From the NCBI GenBank assembly GCA_037479115.1, contig JBBFLK010000023.1, positions 1-51,021 on the forward strand: a stretch of 51,021 nucleotides of DNA, read 5' to 3'. The stretch is from Anaerohalosphaeraceae bacterium. Its GTDB lineage: Bacteria > Planctomycetota > Phycisphaerae > Sedimentisphaerales > Anaerohalosphaeraceae. The position numbers and the translations under genes are program-made. The notes below the pieces were generated by a model. The model did not search any database. It saw only the letters and a list, made by a program, of their open reading frames with translations, and had not been told where the DNA came from. Shown here piece by piece: positions 25,744 through 37,201 of this stretch (its first letter is position 1; each line of letters begins with the position of its first letter).

Positions 25744-26805
25744 ATGAAACAGCCAGCAATTTCTGCCGCCTCTCTTCAAATCTTGCTTTTACCCCCTCTC
25801 TTTCTGCTGCTCATCTGGCCCAGCCTTTCCTGTGCCGACGTGCCGGACCGAGAGCCCGTTATGCTCGAACTGGAGGGAGATTTGAATGTCCACGACCCGG
25901 TTCTAATCAAGGAAAAAGACACATACTACCTGTTTTGCACCGGAGGAAACCGCCGAACCGGCTATGTCCCTATCCGCTGCTCCAAAGACCTTCGGCACTG
26001 GCAGCTGCGCGGTTATGTCTTCGAAACCCTTCCCGAATGGGCCCCCATCGAAATCCCCGGAACCCGCGGCGTTTGGGCACCCGATATTTCCCATTTTAAC
26101 GGCAGATACCATCTCTATTACTCCATTTCCACCTTCGGCAAGAACAACTCCGCTATCGGCCTGGCCACGAACAAGACCCTCGACCCAAACAGCCCGGATT
26201 ACCGATGGGAGGACCACGGAATGGTTATCCGCTCTACAGAAGGCAAAGACGACTGGAACGCCATCGACGCCAACATCGTCATCGAAGATGAAAAAAATAT
26301 CTGGATTTGCTGGGGCAGTTTCTGGAGCGGCATTCAGATGCGCAAAATCGACCCCGCCACCGGCAAACTGTCCGCAGAACATACCGCTCACTACACACTC
26401 GCAAGCCGACCCAGAAAAGCAGGACACACGACCCCGCCCGTCGAAGGGGCTGTCGAAGCTCCCTTCATTGTTCGCCGAAACGGCTTCTGGTACCTGTTTG
26501 TCTCCTTTGACCTCTGCTGCCGCGGGACCGAAAGCACCTACAACATCGTTGTCGGCCGTGCTGAAAAAGTCACCGGCCCTTATTGCGACCGCGAAGGTGT
26601 CCCGATGCTCGAGGGCGGCGGCACCCAGGTCATCAAGGCAACCACAGAGAACTGGAAAGGCCCCGGCCACTGCGCCGTGTTCCGGGAAGGCGACCAGGAC
26701 TACCTGGTCTTCCACGCTTATCATGGACAGACCGGAAGACCTTATTTGAAAATCTCCACGATGGAATGGAAAGACGGCTGGCCTGTGGTCGCCCCCCTGC
26801 CGTAA
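25744..26805 (+). CDS. Secreted glycoside hydrolase family 43 (arabinanase type)
   Basis: Likely endo- or exo-acting alpha-L-arabinanase. The 353-residue protein has a signal peptide (hydrophobic run to about residue 30, ending LSCA). A five-bladed GH43 domain follows. The three catalytic acids are in place: Asp51 in NVHDPVL (base), Asp175 in AIDANIV (pKa modulator) and Glu238 in VEAPFI (acid). Conserved GVWAPDISHFNGRYHLYYS and the late GPGHCAVF match the arabinanase subfamilies. Arabinan use fits the arabinofuranosidase and arabinose isomerase genes 15 kb downstream. The end lies 25 nt before the rRNA terminator, which faces the other way. Confidence 0.92.
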   Translation: MKQPAISAASLQILLLPPLFLLLIWPSLSCADVPDREPVMLELEGDLNVHDPVLIKEKDTYYLFCTGGNRRTGYVPIRCSKDLRHWQLRGYVFETLPEWAPIEIPGTRGVWAPDISHFNGRYHLYYSISTFGKNNSAIGLATNKTLDPNSPDYRWEDHGMVIRSTEGKDDWNAIDANIVIEDEKNIWICWGSFWSGIQMRKIDPATGKLSAEHTAHYTLASRPRKAGHTTPPVEGAVEAPFIVRRNGFWYLFVSFDLCCRGTESTYNIVVGRAEKVTGPYCDREGVPMLEGGGTQVIKATTENWKGPGHCAVFREGDQDYLVFHAYHGQTGRPYLKISTMEWKDGWPVVAPLP

Positions 26806-26821
26806 ATGGATTCTTCAGCGC

Positions 26822-26856
26822 AAAAGGAAAGGCCCGCCGGATATCTCCGACGGGCC
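26822..26856 (-). terminator. Terminator of the 23S-5S rRNA unit
   Basis: On the minus strand, stem GGCCCGTCGG / CCGGCGGGCC (one mismatch; 26831-26856) is followed by TTTCCTTTT. On the plus strand there is no T-run, so it serves the rRNA transcript. Confidence 0.7.
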
Positions 26857-26863
26857 TCATAAA

Positions 26864-26970
26864 CCTGGCAATCACCTACTTTCGCCCCGAAGGACTATCA
26901 TCGGCCGGACGGGCTTAGCTTCTGAGTTCGGAATGGGATCAGGCGTTTCCCCGTCCGCATGGTCACCAGG
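26864..26970 (-). rRNA. rrf: 5S ribosomal RNA
   Basis: The minus strand reads CCTGGTGACCATGCGG at its 5' end, through GATCCCATTCCGAACTCAG and GAAAGTAGG, to GCCAGG at its 3' end. The ends pair, and length is about 107 nt. It lies 129 nt after 23S on the same strand. Confidence 0.95.
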
Positions 26971-27099
26971 AGTTCGTGAATCGGCACATCCCGTTCGGGA
27001 CCTGCCGAAATTCTCGTACCTTGTAAAAAAGCAGATTGGTTCAATCCAGCGCCGTTTCCAACCTTCAGCGAAACGTCCACACAACCGACCGATTGATAT

Positions 27100-30100
<3,001 letters not shown>

Positions 30101-30180
30101 ATATCAATCCGCGATTGCATGGCCTTTCGCCGACGGCACATTGCTGTGCCGTACAGGTTGGTCTTGACGCTTGAGTGGTG

Positions 30181-30200
30181 AATGAAACGAATGTTTCATT
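30181..30200 (-). other. Small hairpin in the tRNA-Ala/23S spacer
   Basis: AATGAAAC-gaat-GTTTCATT is a perfect 8-bp inverted repeat in the spacer. It probably forms part of the processing structure of the precursor RNA. Confidence 0.45.
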
Positions 30201-30223
30201 TCCCACGATTGAACCAATCTGCA

Positions 30224-30237
30224 CTTGTCAAAGAGCT
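30224..30237 (-). promoter_or_regulatory. Spacer boxA-like antitermination site
   Basis: The minus strand reads AGCTCTTTGACAAG between tRNA-Ala and 23S. This resembles the spacer boxA bound by NusB/S10 in many rRNA operons. Confidence 0.55.
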
Positions 30238-30273
30238 TTATCAGCTCGGCCCTTCGGGCCGACTCTGAACCAT

Positions 30274-30346
30274 TGGAGACGATGGGACTCGAACCCACGA
30301 CTTCCGGCTTGCAAAGCCGGCGCTCTCCCAGCTGAGCTACGTCCCC
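30274..30346 (-). tRNA. tRNA-Ala (UGC)
   Basis: Cloverleaf on the minus strand: 7-bp acceptor (GGGGACG / CGTCTCC with one G-U), D arm TAGCTCAGCTGGGAGAGC, anticodon loop TTTGCAA (UGC), T arm GTGGGTTCGAGTCCC. The discriminator is A and no CCA is encoded. It lies between tRNA-Ile and 23S, as in standard rRNA spacers. Confidence 0.95.
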
Positions 30347-30424
30347 GGACCCTTCGGCTCAAATCCCTGCTTTTCCCCTGCAGGAGTTCGGCCTTGTGTG
30401 CTTCCCTGACCGAAGGCCAAGGAA

Positions 30425-30498
<74 letters not shown>

Positions 30499-30578
30499 GA
30501 CAGGTAGCCGCACCGGACAGCAAGACATTTGTCCTGAAGAACCAGTCGGCTCTCAACACTCAACCATCGTCTATTCGT

Positions 30579-30591
30579 TTCTTAAAGAGCA
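30579..30591 (-). promoter_or_regulatory. Leader boxA antitermination site
   Basis: The minus strand reads TGCTCTTTAAGAA, very close to the classic boxA TGCTCTTTAACAA, 80 nt before tRNA-Ile. It marks this as a true rRNA leader. Confidence 0.75.
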
Positions 30592-30642
30592 ATAAAAAAT
30601 GCCGCTGCCCATCTTTATCAGCGACATTTGCTGAGAACCAGA

Positions 30643-30670
30643 AGTCTAACGACTTCCGATGAGCAGTCAA
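30643..30670 (-). promoter_or_regulatory. Candidate rRNA promoter
   Basis: On the minus strand, TTGACT (30665-30670) and TAGACT (30643-30648) are 16 nt apart. An A/T-rich upstream region precedes it and boxA lies about 50 nt downstream. Confidence 0.6.
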
Positions 30671-30903
30671 GTACAAAATCTTTTTTTTCGATTTTTTTTC
30701 AAAACTGCTATGCCGCTCTGTGTTTTCATCACATTGCCCGTTCCTCACTCCAGAAATGTAAGTGTACCGGCAACGAAAAAAACGTCAACAAGATTTTTTA
30801 AAAATTTTTTCATTTTCTTTCGGTCATCAAAAAATATCGGCGAAAACGCACGAGGGGTTTTATCCAAGTATCGAAAAAAGGCCTCTTTACAAAACCCGAC
30901 CCT

Positions 30904-31899
30904 CTATCTCCGCAACTGGGCGGCAATTTCCTGAACCATCCGCTCCTTGGCCGCTTCCAGCGGCCCTTCCAGCGTTACGCCCGCCGCCAGGGTGTGCCCG
31001 CCGCCCCCATATTTTTGAGCAATCACCCGCACATCGACATGTCCCTTGCTGCGGAGCGAACAGCGAAACCGCCCGTCGGAAAGCTCCACCAGCAGAAATG
31101 CCGCCTCCACCGTCTTGAGCCGCTGGCACTCATCAATCAGATTTTCCGTATCCGGCCCTTTTGCCCCCGTCTGCTCAAAATCTCTGCGCAAAATGTACTG
31201 CGAAGCAATCCGCTCCTGTTCATGCAATTCCAGATGCTCGAGCATGCGAACCATCAGCCGCAGCCGAGCCGGCGTAAAACTCTGATACATCAGCCGGTAC
31301 AGCTCATCCGGCCGAGCACCCGCCTCAATCAGCTCCGCCGCTGTGCGGAAAATCCGGCTGTCAGCATTTCCAAAGCGAAACCAGCCCGTATCCGAGGAAA
31401 TCGCCGCAAAAACCGCCTCCGCTGCAGAAGCCGTAATGGGCCAGCCGGCCGCCTTAAACAAATCAAACACAATTTCTCCGGCCGCCGCCGCTTGCGAATC
31501 CAGCAGCTGCACATCCCCTAAACCATCCCCCGTAATATGATGGTCTATCACCAGTACGTTCTTTTTCGAACGCTCCGCAAGCCACCCTTCAAGTCCCGGC
31601 AGCTGGATGATGCTGTTCGTATCCACCACAATTGCCAAATCCGTCTCTGACCACGGCTTTGACGCCAGCTCCTCCGGCCTCAAATCATTTCCCAAGACCG
31701 GCACCTTTTCTCCAAACAGCTCCGCATACCACGAAGCCGGCGGCGACAGCAGAAGCGGATACACCTGTTTGCCCAGACGCCGCAGCGCCTCCATCAAAGC
31801 ACGCATGCACCCGCAGGCATCTCCATCCGGGCGGATATGACTGGTAACGACGATTTGGCGGGAGTTGTCTATCAGCTGTATGGCCTTTTGGAAATCCAT
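30904..31899 (-). CDS. nrnA: DHH-family phosphoesterase, NrnA-like (oligoribonuclease / pAp phosphatase)
   Basis: Cytoplasmic enzyme degrading very short RNAs (nanoRNA) and/or 3'-phosphoadenosine 5'-phosphate. The 331-residue protein has all DHH metal motifs: His21 and Asp25/Asp27 in SHIRPDGDA, Asp93 in VVDTN, and Asp119-His120-His121 in VIDHH. The DHHA1 domain ends with the substrate loop GGGGHTLAAG (near 297). Length matches NrnA. AAGGAAGG precedes the ATG. It may be read from the strong minus-strand promoter at 32244-32272 through a leader of about 335 nt. Confidence 0.88.
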   Translation of the reverse strand: MDFQKAIQLIDNSRQIVVTSHIRPDGDACGCMRALMEALRRLGKQVYPLLLSPPASWYAELFGEKVPVLGNDLRPEELASKPWSETDLAIVVDTNSIIQLPGLEGWLAERSKKNVLVIDHHITGDGLGDVQLLDSQAAAAGEIVFDLFKAAGWPITASAAEAVFAAISSDTGWFRFGNADSRIFRTAAELIEAGARPDELYRLMYQSFTPARLRLMVRMLEHLELHEQERIASQYILRRDFEQTGAKGPDTENLIDECQRLKTVEAAFLLVELSDGRFRCSLRSKGHVDVRVIAQKYGGGGHTLAAGVTLEGPLEAAKERMVQEIAAQLRR

Positions 31900-32133
31900 C
31901 TCTTTCCTTCCTTGTGACTGAATCTTTCTTGCGGCTGTTTTTCCCGTAAAATTGCCCGATAGAAATCAGAAAATCCAACAAAAAACCGGAACAGAGAAAA
32001 GAAAACGCAATGTGGACCCTTCTTGTCCTGTAAGAGTGTGGCCTTCTCGGGGAAAAATCCGGACAAAATACGCGATAACTCTCTATAAAGAAAGAACTTA
32101 GATGAATTCTCTTCCCCAAAATCCGTTCGTTGC

Positions 32134-32236
32134 GCAAAAAATTGGCGAGGATGTGGGTCCGTCTGGGGGGGAAAACGGATGACCACTTAGCCTCGCCGAG
32201 GACTATGGTCAAATTGCTTTTCGCAACTTAACTTCC
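32134..32236 (-). ncRNA. Candidate small RNA or 5' leader attenuator
   Basis: A transcript starting near 32236 on the minus strand would form a GAAA-capped hairpin (TTGC-gaaa-AGCAA), then a nested stem. The nested stem has an outer 7 bp GGCGAGG/CCTCGCC (32144-32150 with 32191-32197), then 4 bp and 5 bp inner helices around a C-rich loop. AATTTTTT follows at once, as in a Rho-independent terminator. With the promoter just upstream this defines a unit of about 100 nt. It could be a free small RNA, or a leader that controls read-through into nrnA. It matches no RNA family I know. Transcription is not shown. Confidence 0.5.
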
Positions 32237-32243
32237 TTCACTT

Positions 32244-32272
32244 CTTATATCGGAACTTTTCGGTTCTGTCAA
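32244..32272 (-). promoter_or_regulatory. Strong sigma-70-like promoter
   Basis: On the minus strand, TTGACA (32267-32272), 17-nt spacer, TATAAG (32244-32249). The -35 is perfect and the -10 has one mismatch. Confidence 0.65.
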
Positions 32273-32407
32273 GAACCAATTTTTAAAATTTTTCTTTTCC
32301 TTTCCCCTGTTCGGCTTTCCTCATAAGTCCTTTCATTCTTGCAAGCAACTGCCTTTTCGCATAAAGTATCCGTCATCAGACAAAACAACATCAGGAGAAA
32401 AAATAAA

Positions 32408-33553
32408 ATGGCCCATAGTTCGTCCAAAAAAGCGGCTCCCCAGCCCTCAGAAAAAAAGCAAAAAACCGCCGCTAATCCGCCGGTCCTTCGGCGGATTATC
32501 GCCAATGCGCGCGAAGTCTATGAAAAAATCGAAAAAAACCAAAAGCCGACCATGAGCACCCCCATCCGCTCCCTGGCCAACGTCAAATACATCCCGCAGA
32601 AAGGCCATTTTGAGATGGTCGGCAAGACCAAACGCCGTACCCTCACCGTCAGCACCGTCAAGACTTTTGCCCAGACCCTCAAAATGATGGCCCTCTCCAA
32701 AGAGCTCATTGAAACCGATGACATGGCCACCAAACGAGAGGCCTACTACATCTCCAAAAACTGGGGCAAAGCCGGTTTTGATGAGCAGCCCGAATCCGAC
32801 ACCATCATGGACGACATCGAAGCCATGTTCGGCGTCAACCGCGAACAGCTCAAGTTCGTTCCTGAAGAAAAAGGCGGCGATGTCGCCGGACGTCTGTTCG
32901 TTATTGACAAAGATGCGCAGGGCCGCAAACTCCGCATCGACTGCACCAAGTTCGGCTCCGGCGCCTACTCCATTCCCGTCGCCGTTGAAGACCTGCAATT
33001 CGAAAGCAAAGCCAAGTTTATCCTGGCCATCGAAACCGCCGGTATGTTCCAGCGTCTGGTCAAGTACGACTACTGGGACAAGGCCGACTGCATCCTCGTC
33101 AGCATGGGCGGTGTCCCGACGCGGGCGGCACGCCGCTTTATCCGCCGGCTCAGCGATGAGCTGAAAATTCCCGTGTATGCCTTTGTGGACGGCGACCCGT
33201 ACGGCTACTTCAACATCTATCGAACGCTCAAGGTCGGCTCCGGAAACGCCGCCCATCTGAATGAGTTTTTCTGCGTCCCGCAGGCCACCTTTTTGGGCGT
33301 TACGCCGCAGGACATCAAAGACTATCAGCTGCCGACGCATCCGCTCAAAGACGTGGATATCAAACGCGCCAAGGACGCCCTGAAGAACGACCCCTTCGTC
33401 AAGCATCACAAGCCCTGGCAAATCGCCATCAATCAGATGCTCAGCATGGGCGTGCGTGTCGAGCAGCAGGCCTTCGCCAAACACGGCCTGGACTTTGTCG
33501 TCAATGAATATCTGCCGGCAAAACTCAAGGATCCTTCTCGGTTTCTGCCTTGA
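32408..33553 (+). CDS. DNA topoisomerase VI subunit A (Spo11/TopVIA family)
   Basis: Type IIB topoisomerase cleavage subunit. ATG at 32408 has AGGAG upstream; an earlier TTG in frame has no support. The 381-residue protein has the catalytic tyrosine motif TKREAYYISKNW (Tyr113/Tyr114) in a winged-helix domain. A Toprim domain follows, with Glu209 (AIETAGMF) and Asp261/Asp263 (DGDPYG). In archaea and plants this subunit works with the ATPase subunit TopVIB, normally encoded next to it. No TopVIB gene lies in the window. The first 50 residues are a Lys/Ser/Pro-rich extension. Topo VI is uncommon in bacteria. Confidence 0.9.
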   Translation: MAHSSSKKAAPQPSEKKQKTAANPPVLRRIIANAREVYEKIEKNQKPTMSTPIRSLANVKYIPQKGHFEMVGKTKRRTLTVSTVKTFAQTLKMMALSKELIETDDMATKREAYYISKNWGKAGFDEQPESDTIMDDIEAMFGVNREQLKFVPEEKGGDVAGRLFVIDKDAQGRKLRIDCTKFGSGAYSIPVAVEDLQFESKAKFILAIETAGMFQRLVKYDYWDKADCILVSMGGVPTRAARRFIRRLSDELKIPVYAFVDGDPYGYFNIYRTLKVGSGNAAHLNEFFCVPQATFLGVTPQDIKDYQLPTHPLKDVDIKRAKDALKNDPFVKHHKPWQIAINQMLSMGVRVEQQAFAKHGLDFVVNEYLPAKLKDPSRFLP

Positions 33554-33613
33554 AATCACCGGAAAAAATGGAAACAATAATGTTGCGTTGAATTCGTCGG
33601 GTCATCGGCTGTT

Positions 33614-34333
33614 ATGGGTAGCATTGCAGAACGCATTCAGACCATTCAGAAAAATATCGAAGCGGCCTGCCGCCGGAGCGGACGCGACCCCGAACAAATC
33701 CAGCTGATCCTCGTGACCAAAACCGCCTCCATGGCCGCCATTCAGGAAGTCATCCGGCTCGGTTTTACCGACCTGGGCGAAAACCGCGTCCAGCACCTCA
33801 AGCAGATCGCGGATGAAGTGGATGCCTTTCTTAAGCAGCAGGCGGACAATCCGTCTTTCCCCAAACAGGTCCGCTGGCACATGATCGGCCACCTCCAGCG
33901 CAACAAGGTCAAACAGACCCTGCAAATCTGCAATTACATCCATTCCGTTGATACCCTTCGCCTGGCCGAAGAAATCAACACCGTCGCCGCCAAACTCGAC
34001 CACCATCCCAACGTCCTCCTTCAGGTCAACTGTTCCGAAGAGCCCCAGAAATATGGCGCCCCTGTCGGTGCGGCCGTCCATCTGGCCGAACAGATTGCCT
34101 CCATGCCCAACCTGCGTCTTATCGGACTGATGACGATGGCCCCCCTGACAATGAACAAAGAAATTGTCCGGGCCTGCTTTGCCCGCTGCCGCGAAATTTT
34201 CGAAGAAATCCGCGCCGAAAACATCGGCGGAGCCAAATTCAAACATTTAAGCATGGGAATGAGCCAGGATTACGAAATCGCAGTCGAGGAAGGCGCTACC
34301 ATCCTCCGCATCGGCTCGGCCGTCTTTGCTTAA
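33614..34333 (+). CDS. yggS: YggS/PROSC-family pyridoxal phosphate homeostasis protein
   Basis: Single-domain PLP-binding TIM barrel that buffers pyridoxal phosphate; it has no established catalytic activity. The 239-residue protein has the PLP lysine Lys36 in LILVTK and the conserved GENRVQ (LGENRVQHLKQI), WHMIGHLQRNKVK, LRLIGLMTMAP and the C-terminal LSMGMSQDYEIAVEEGATILRIGSAVF. Length is normal. It begins 60 nt after topoisomerase VI A and may share its transcript. Confidence 0.93.
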   Translation: MGSIAERIQTIQKNIEAACRRSGRDPEQIQLILVTKTASMAAIQEVIRLGFTDLGENRVQHLKQIADEVDAFLKQQADNPSFPKQVRWHMIGHLQRNKVKQTLQICNYIHSVDTLRLAEEINTVAAKLDHHPNVLLQVNCSEEPQKYGAPVGAAVHLAEQIASMPNLRLIGLMTMAPLTMNKEIVRACFARCREIFEEIRAENIGGAKFKHLSMGMSQDYEIAVEEGATILRIGSAVFA

Positions 34334-34375
34334 TGAAACCCAAAAACGTCCGATAATCCTCTTTTGCAACCTATG

Positions 34376-34437
34376 TTTGCCTATTTTAAACCTTCTCCCT
34401 TAAGCATATTCACAAATTGGACGATAAAATAGGCAAA
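34376..34437. repeat. Perfect 13-bp inverted repeat
   Basis: TTTGCCTATTTTA (34376-34388) and TAAAATAGGCAAA (34425-34437) are exact complements with 36 nt between them, in the gap between yggS and the phosphatase gene. No T-run follows. It could be an operator pair or a long hairpin in the leader of the phosphatase gene, whose ATG is 33 nt downstream. Confidence 0.8.
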
Positions 34438-34469
34438 GCCAAAAGACAAACCTCAAAAACAGGGGTATT

Positions 34470-35273
34470 ATGACCCAGAAAATTGGCCGGATTTCGGAAA
34501 CGGAAATCCCTCAAAACAATCAGAACACGCTGTCGCCGGACATTACCGAACAGCTGGAAATGGCCGGCCGAGTCCAGCGGAACTTTCTGCCGTCCCGGCT
34601 TCCGAATACGGAACATTTTCATTTTGCCGCTCTTTTCAGACCCGCCGAATGGGTCTCCGGCGATATTTACGACGCCCGACGTCTGGATGAAACACACATC
34701 GGCTTTTATATCGCTGATGCCGTCGGCCACTCGATGCCCGCCGCCCTGCTGACCATTTTCATCAAACAATCGATGGTCATGCGGCAGACCTACGAACACA
34801 GCTGGCAGATTTTCCCGCCCAAACAGGTCATCAGCAACCTGAACCTGAAAATGATTGAGCAGGAACTCCAGGGGTGTCTGTTTTCAACCGCCTGCTACTT
34901 TTTGCTGAACTGTGAGACCTTCGAAGCCCGATGGACCCGGGCCGGACACCCTTATCCGATCCTTATCCGGAATGGAAAACCCAAACTTCTCGAATCTCGA
35001 GGAGGCCTGCTCGGTGTCTTCGAACAAACACAGTTTGAGGAAAAAAGCATCCAGCTGTGCCCGGGCGATAAACTGCTGCTTTATTCCGACGGAGCCGAAC
35101 CACTCATCGGCATCGGCAAAGATGCAGAATTCAGTTTTCATTTCTCCTTTCTGGACTTATGTCGCCTGCCTGTTGATGAGCTGATTGCCGCCCTTGACCA
35201 TCTAGCTGACACCTTCAAATCCGCCCCCGGGCAAAAAGATGACATCACCGCTCTGGCCCTCCAGGTCCTTTAA
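34470..35273 (+). CDS. SpoIIE/RsbU-type PP2C serine phosphatase
   Basis: Phosphatase of partner-switching pathways that dephosphorylates an anti-anti-sigma factor-like protein. The 267-residue product is little more than the catalytic domain. After a short N-terminus it has the linker helix AGRVQRNFLP and metal-binding VSGDIYDAR (Asp65) and IADAVGHSMPAAL (Asp83, Gly86, His87). Late motifs include WTRAGHPYPIL, LLYSDGAEP and KDDITALAL. No receiver or PAS domain is present, so its input must come from a partner. No STAS or anti-sigma gene is adjacent. Confidence 0.9.
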   Translation: MTQKIGRISETEIPQNNQNTLSPDITEQLEMAGRVQRNFLPSRLPNTEHFHFAALFRPAEWVSGDIYDARRLDETHIGFYIADAVGHSMPAALLTIFIKQSMVMRQTYEHSWQIFPPKQVISNLNLKMIEQELQGCLFSTACYFLLNCETFEARWTRAGHPYPILIRNGKPKLLESRGGLLGVFEQTQFEEKSIQLCPGDKLLLYSDGAEPLIGIGKDAEFSFHFSFLDLCRLPVDELIAALDHLADTFKSAPGQKDDITALALQVL

Positions 35274-35419
35274 ACCGTCCCCCGCCGGCCCCAGAGAAAA
35301 TCACTGCTTTTCCGTTCTCTTTTATAAGCAACAGGTATTTGCTGAACAGCGAAAAGCCGCCGGTCCAGACGGAACTCTTTTCTGACCACCACTCTTTTAT
35401 ATAATTCCGGCATCAATTC

Positions 35420-37201
35420 TCAGGGGGCAGGAGGCGCATCTAACTGAATGCGGATTGTACCAGACGGCTGCACAGTCGTCTTTTTGGATTGGACATCAAG
35501 AATGCGGCAGTAAATCCAGCCCTCTGCATCAGCAAACCGCTTGATTTTTGACAAAATCCGCGGTTCCAAAACCAGATAATTGACATTCCTGGGCAGCGCA
35601 ATCGCCGTTTGAAGCTTTCGATCAGTAAACTGGTCATCGCGGCAGAATACCAGCCGAAGGGGTCCGGCCTGTGCGGGTGCAGACCATAGGAACCCAAGAT
35701 TATATCCGGGAGGATTCCGAAAGCCGTCGTTAGGAGCAGCCAGAGCAATCGCCAGCGGTTCCCATTCAAAGACAGAGGTGTCAGACACATGGGAACCATT
35801 GACCACACGCCAGGACAGCTTACGGTCACCGTCATCTTTCGGCAGGGCTTGAAGCCACATCGTCTTGTTGACAAACATCTGTGTCTGGCGTGCTTTTGCC
35901 CTGAAACGGACAATCGACCTGCGGTCGGAAAAATCTCCTTTCATCGCCAGTTCAAGAACCGACCCCGTCGTCCAGTCCAGCGGTTGAGTCCAACGAAACA
36001 GGGCTGTGCCGCCGCTGATATCCTTTTCCTCACCGGGGGAATCCTCCAAGAGAGCAATCCAGGACATCCCGTCTGTCAACTCCGCCGTCCCCTGCCAAAA
36101 CTGCTCCGTCAGAGCCGCGATGGTACGAAGAACATCGGGCACAGCATTCCAATCCGGATTCTCGCGGATGGAACTCCACAAATCAGCAATCTGCTCATAC
36201 AAATCGGCCAAATCTTCATAGCCGGCTGAATCCAGCCACTGTGCCATCAGTGCGGTCATTTCGGCCTTGCGGTCGCGGAAATTCTGACTCAAAATGGATG
36301 GGCCGTTCTGAGGAGCCGACTCAATCGCATTTGCCGCTTTATAAAGAGCCTCCGGCCCGTTAGTTCCGCGAAAGGCAAGATGTTTCAGTATCTGAGCAGA
36401 GGACGCACGAACCGGTCCCCAGTCCTCATCCAAATAGAATAGATAATAGGGTCCGAAACGGAGGTTTCTGTCATTTTGATTGAGCATTCCGCCGTTGTAC
36501 CAGGCAGCCAGGAACGTCTCCCAGCTGAGCGGAACACCCAGGCCGTCTTTCTGCCCATCCTCATCCACATCATTCGCCCGCGTCGGGTCGTTGTCGGCAA
36601 AGTAAACATACTCATCATCATATCCGTGGACAATCACATAATGACTCGTGGCGCCCCGGTTCCAATCTTGCCAAAATGGATAATATACCCCCGCTTCATC
36701 TGCAACATACTGAAAATCCAGATGAACCTGCACCGGCCGACCGCTGTCAAGAACTTGTTTCAGCCGGGCAACCGCCTCTCCCTCCGATTTAAAAAGCGTT
36801 ACAGACCGAGCCTGGGCCTGTATCGAAGGCCCGGCACCCCCGCCCCGTAAGTACCCGATGTGATAAACCAGGCCCGATAACTGATAAAGGTCGAGCGACT
36901 GCCCCGAAAAGAGTCGAACGCGTGTATTGTAAATATAGGCGTGGGGGTCCACCATCCACATCCCGCCCGGGCCCTGAACCCAGGCATACTCGGAACAGAA
37001 TCCGCTCATAGTCATCAGCTCCTCCATAGTGGAACTGTTGTCGGAGCAGTGAATCAGCTGGCCGACACTGGCCAGATAGCAGATCCCGCCTGGATAGGCC
37101 TTGTCCTGTAAAACAGATACATTCAGAATGTTGGCTCGAAGGGAAAAACAAACCCCAAAAATCCCAAACAAAACAACCATCCATTTTTTATCCGGTTTCA
37201 T
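35420..37201 (-). CDS. Secreted C39/papain-like peptidase-type protein
   Basis: A 593-residue secreted protein of uncertain role. A signal peptide covers about residues 1-23. The first 230 residues resemble the C39-like cysteine peptidase fold: Cys41 in GGICYLASVGQL, His187 in SHYVIVHGYD, and Asn204/Asp205 in the FADNDPTRA strand would form the catalytic set. The rest contains a helical region and a beta-rich C-terminal part that I do not recognise. GGAGG lies 5 nt before the ATG. It is a lone gene, convergent with the phosphatase gene and divergent from the TRAP transporter. Peptidase activity is a guess from motif order. Confidence 0.6.
   Translation of the reverse strand: MKPDKKWMVVLFGIFGVCFSLRANILNVSVLQDKAYPGGICYLASVGQLIHCSDNSSTMEELMTMSGFCSEYAWVQGPGGMWMVDPHAYIYNTRVRLFSGQSLDLYQLSGLVYHIGYLRGGGAGPSIQAQARSVTLFKSEGEAVARLKQVLDSGRPVQVHLDFQYVADEAGVYYPFWQDWNRGATSHYVIVHGYDDEYVYFADNDPTRANDVDEDGQKDGLGVPLSWETFLAAWYNGGMLNQNDRNLRFGPYYLFYLDEDWGPVRASSAQILKHLAFRGTNGPEALYKAANAIESAPQNGPSILSQNFRDRKAEMTALMAQWLDSAGYEDLADLYEQIADLWSSIRENPDWNAVPDVLRTIAALTEQFWQGTAELTDGMSWIALLEDSPGEEKDISGGTALFRWTQPLDWTTGSVLELAMKGDFSDRRSIVRFRAKARQTQMFVNKTMWLQALPKDDGDRKLSWRVVNGSHVSDTSVFEWEPLAIALAAPNDGFRNPPGYNLGFLWSAPAQAGPLRLVFCRDDQFTDRKLQTAIALPRNVNYLVLEPRILSKIKRFADAEGWIYCRILDVQSKKTTVQPSGTIRIQLDAPPAP

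Larger units (their letters stand above)
30499..30903. other. rRNA leader region; no 16S present
   Basis: About 400 nt between tRNA-Ile and the phosphoesterase gene. It contains the boxA and promoter described separately plus a very T/A-rich upstream stretch (30671-30870) that may act as an UP element. No 16S sequence is found here or elsewhere in the window. Confidence 0.8.
31900..32407. other. Divergent gene-free region with a structured RNA candidate
   Basis: About 500 nt between nrnA (leftward) and topoisomerase VI A (rightward). It contains the minus-strand promoter and hairpin listed separately. A possible plus-strand promoter is TTGCAA-17-TAAAGT at 32339-32367. The longest open frames have low-complexity, gene-unlike products and no homology I recognise. 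Confidence 0.55.

Noticed and set aside
32144-32197. tRNA or SRP RNA at the nested hairpin
   Set aside because: There is no T arm or anticodon arm, and the SRP core motif with its GGAAG tetraloop region is absent.
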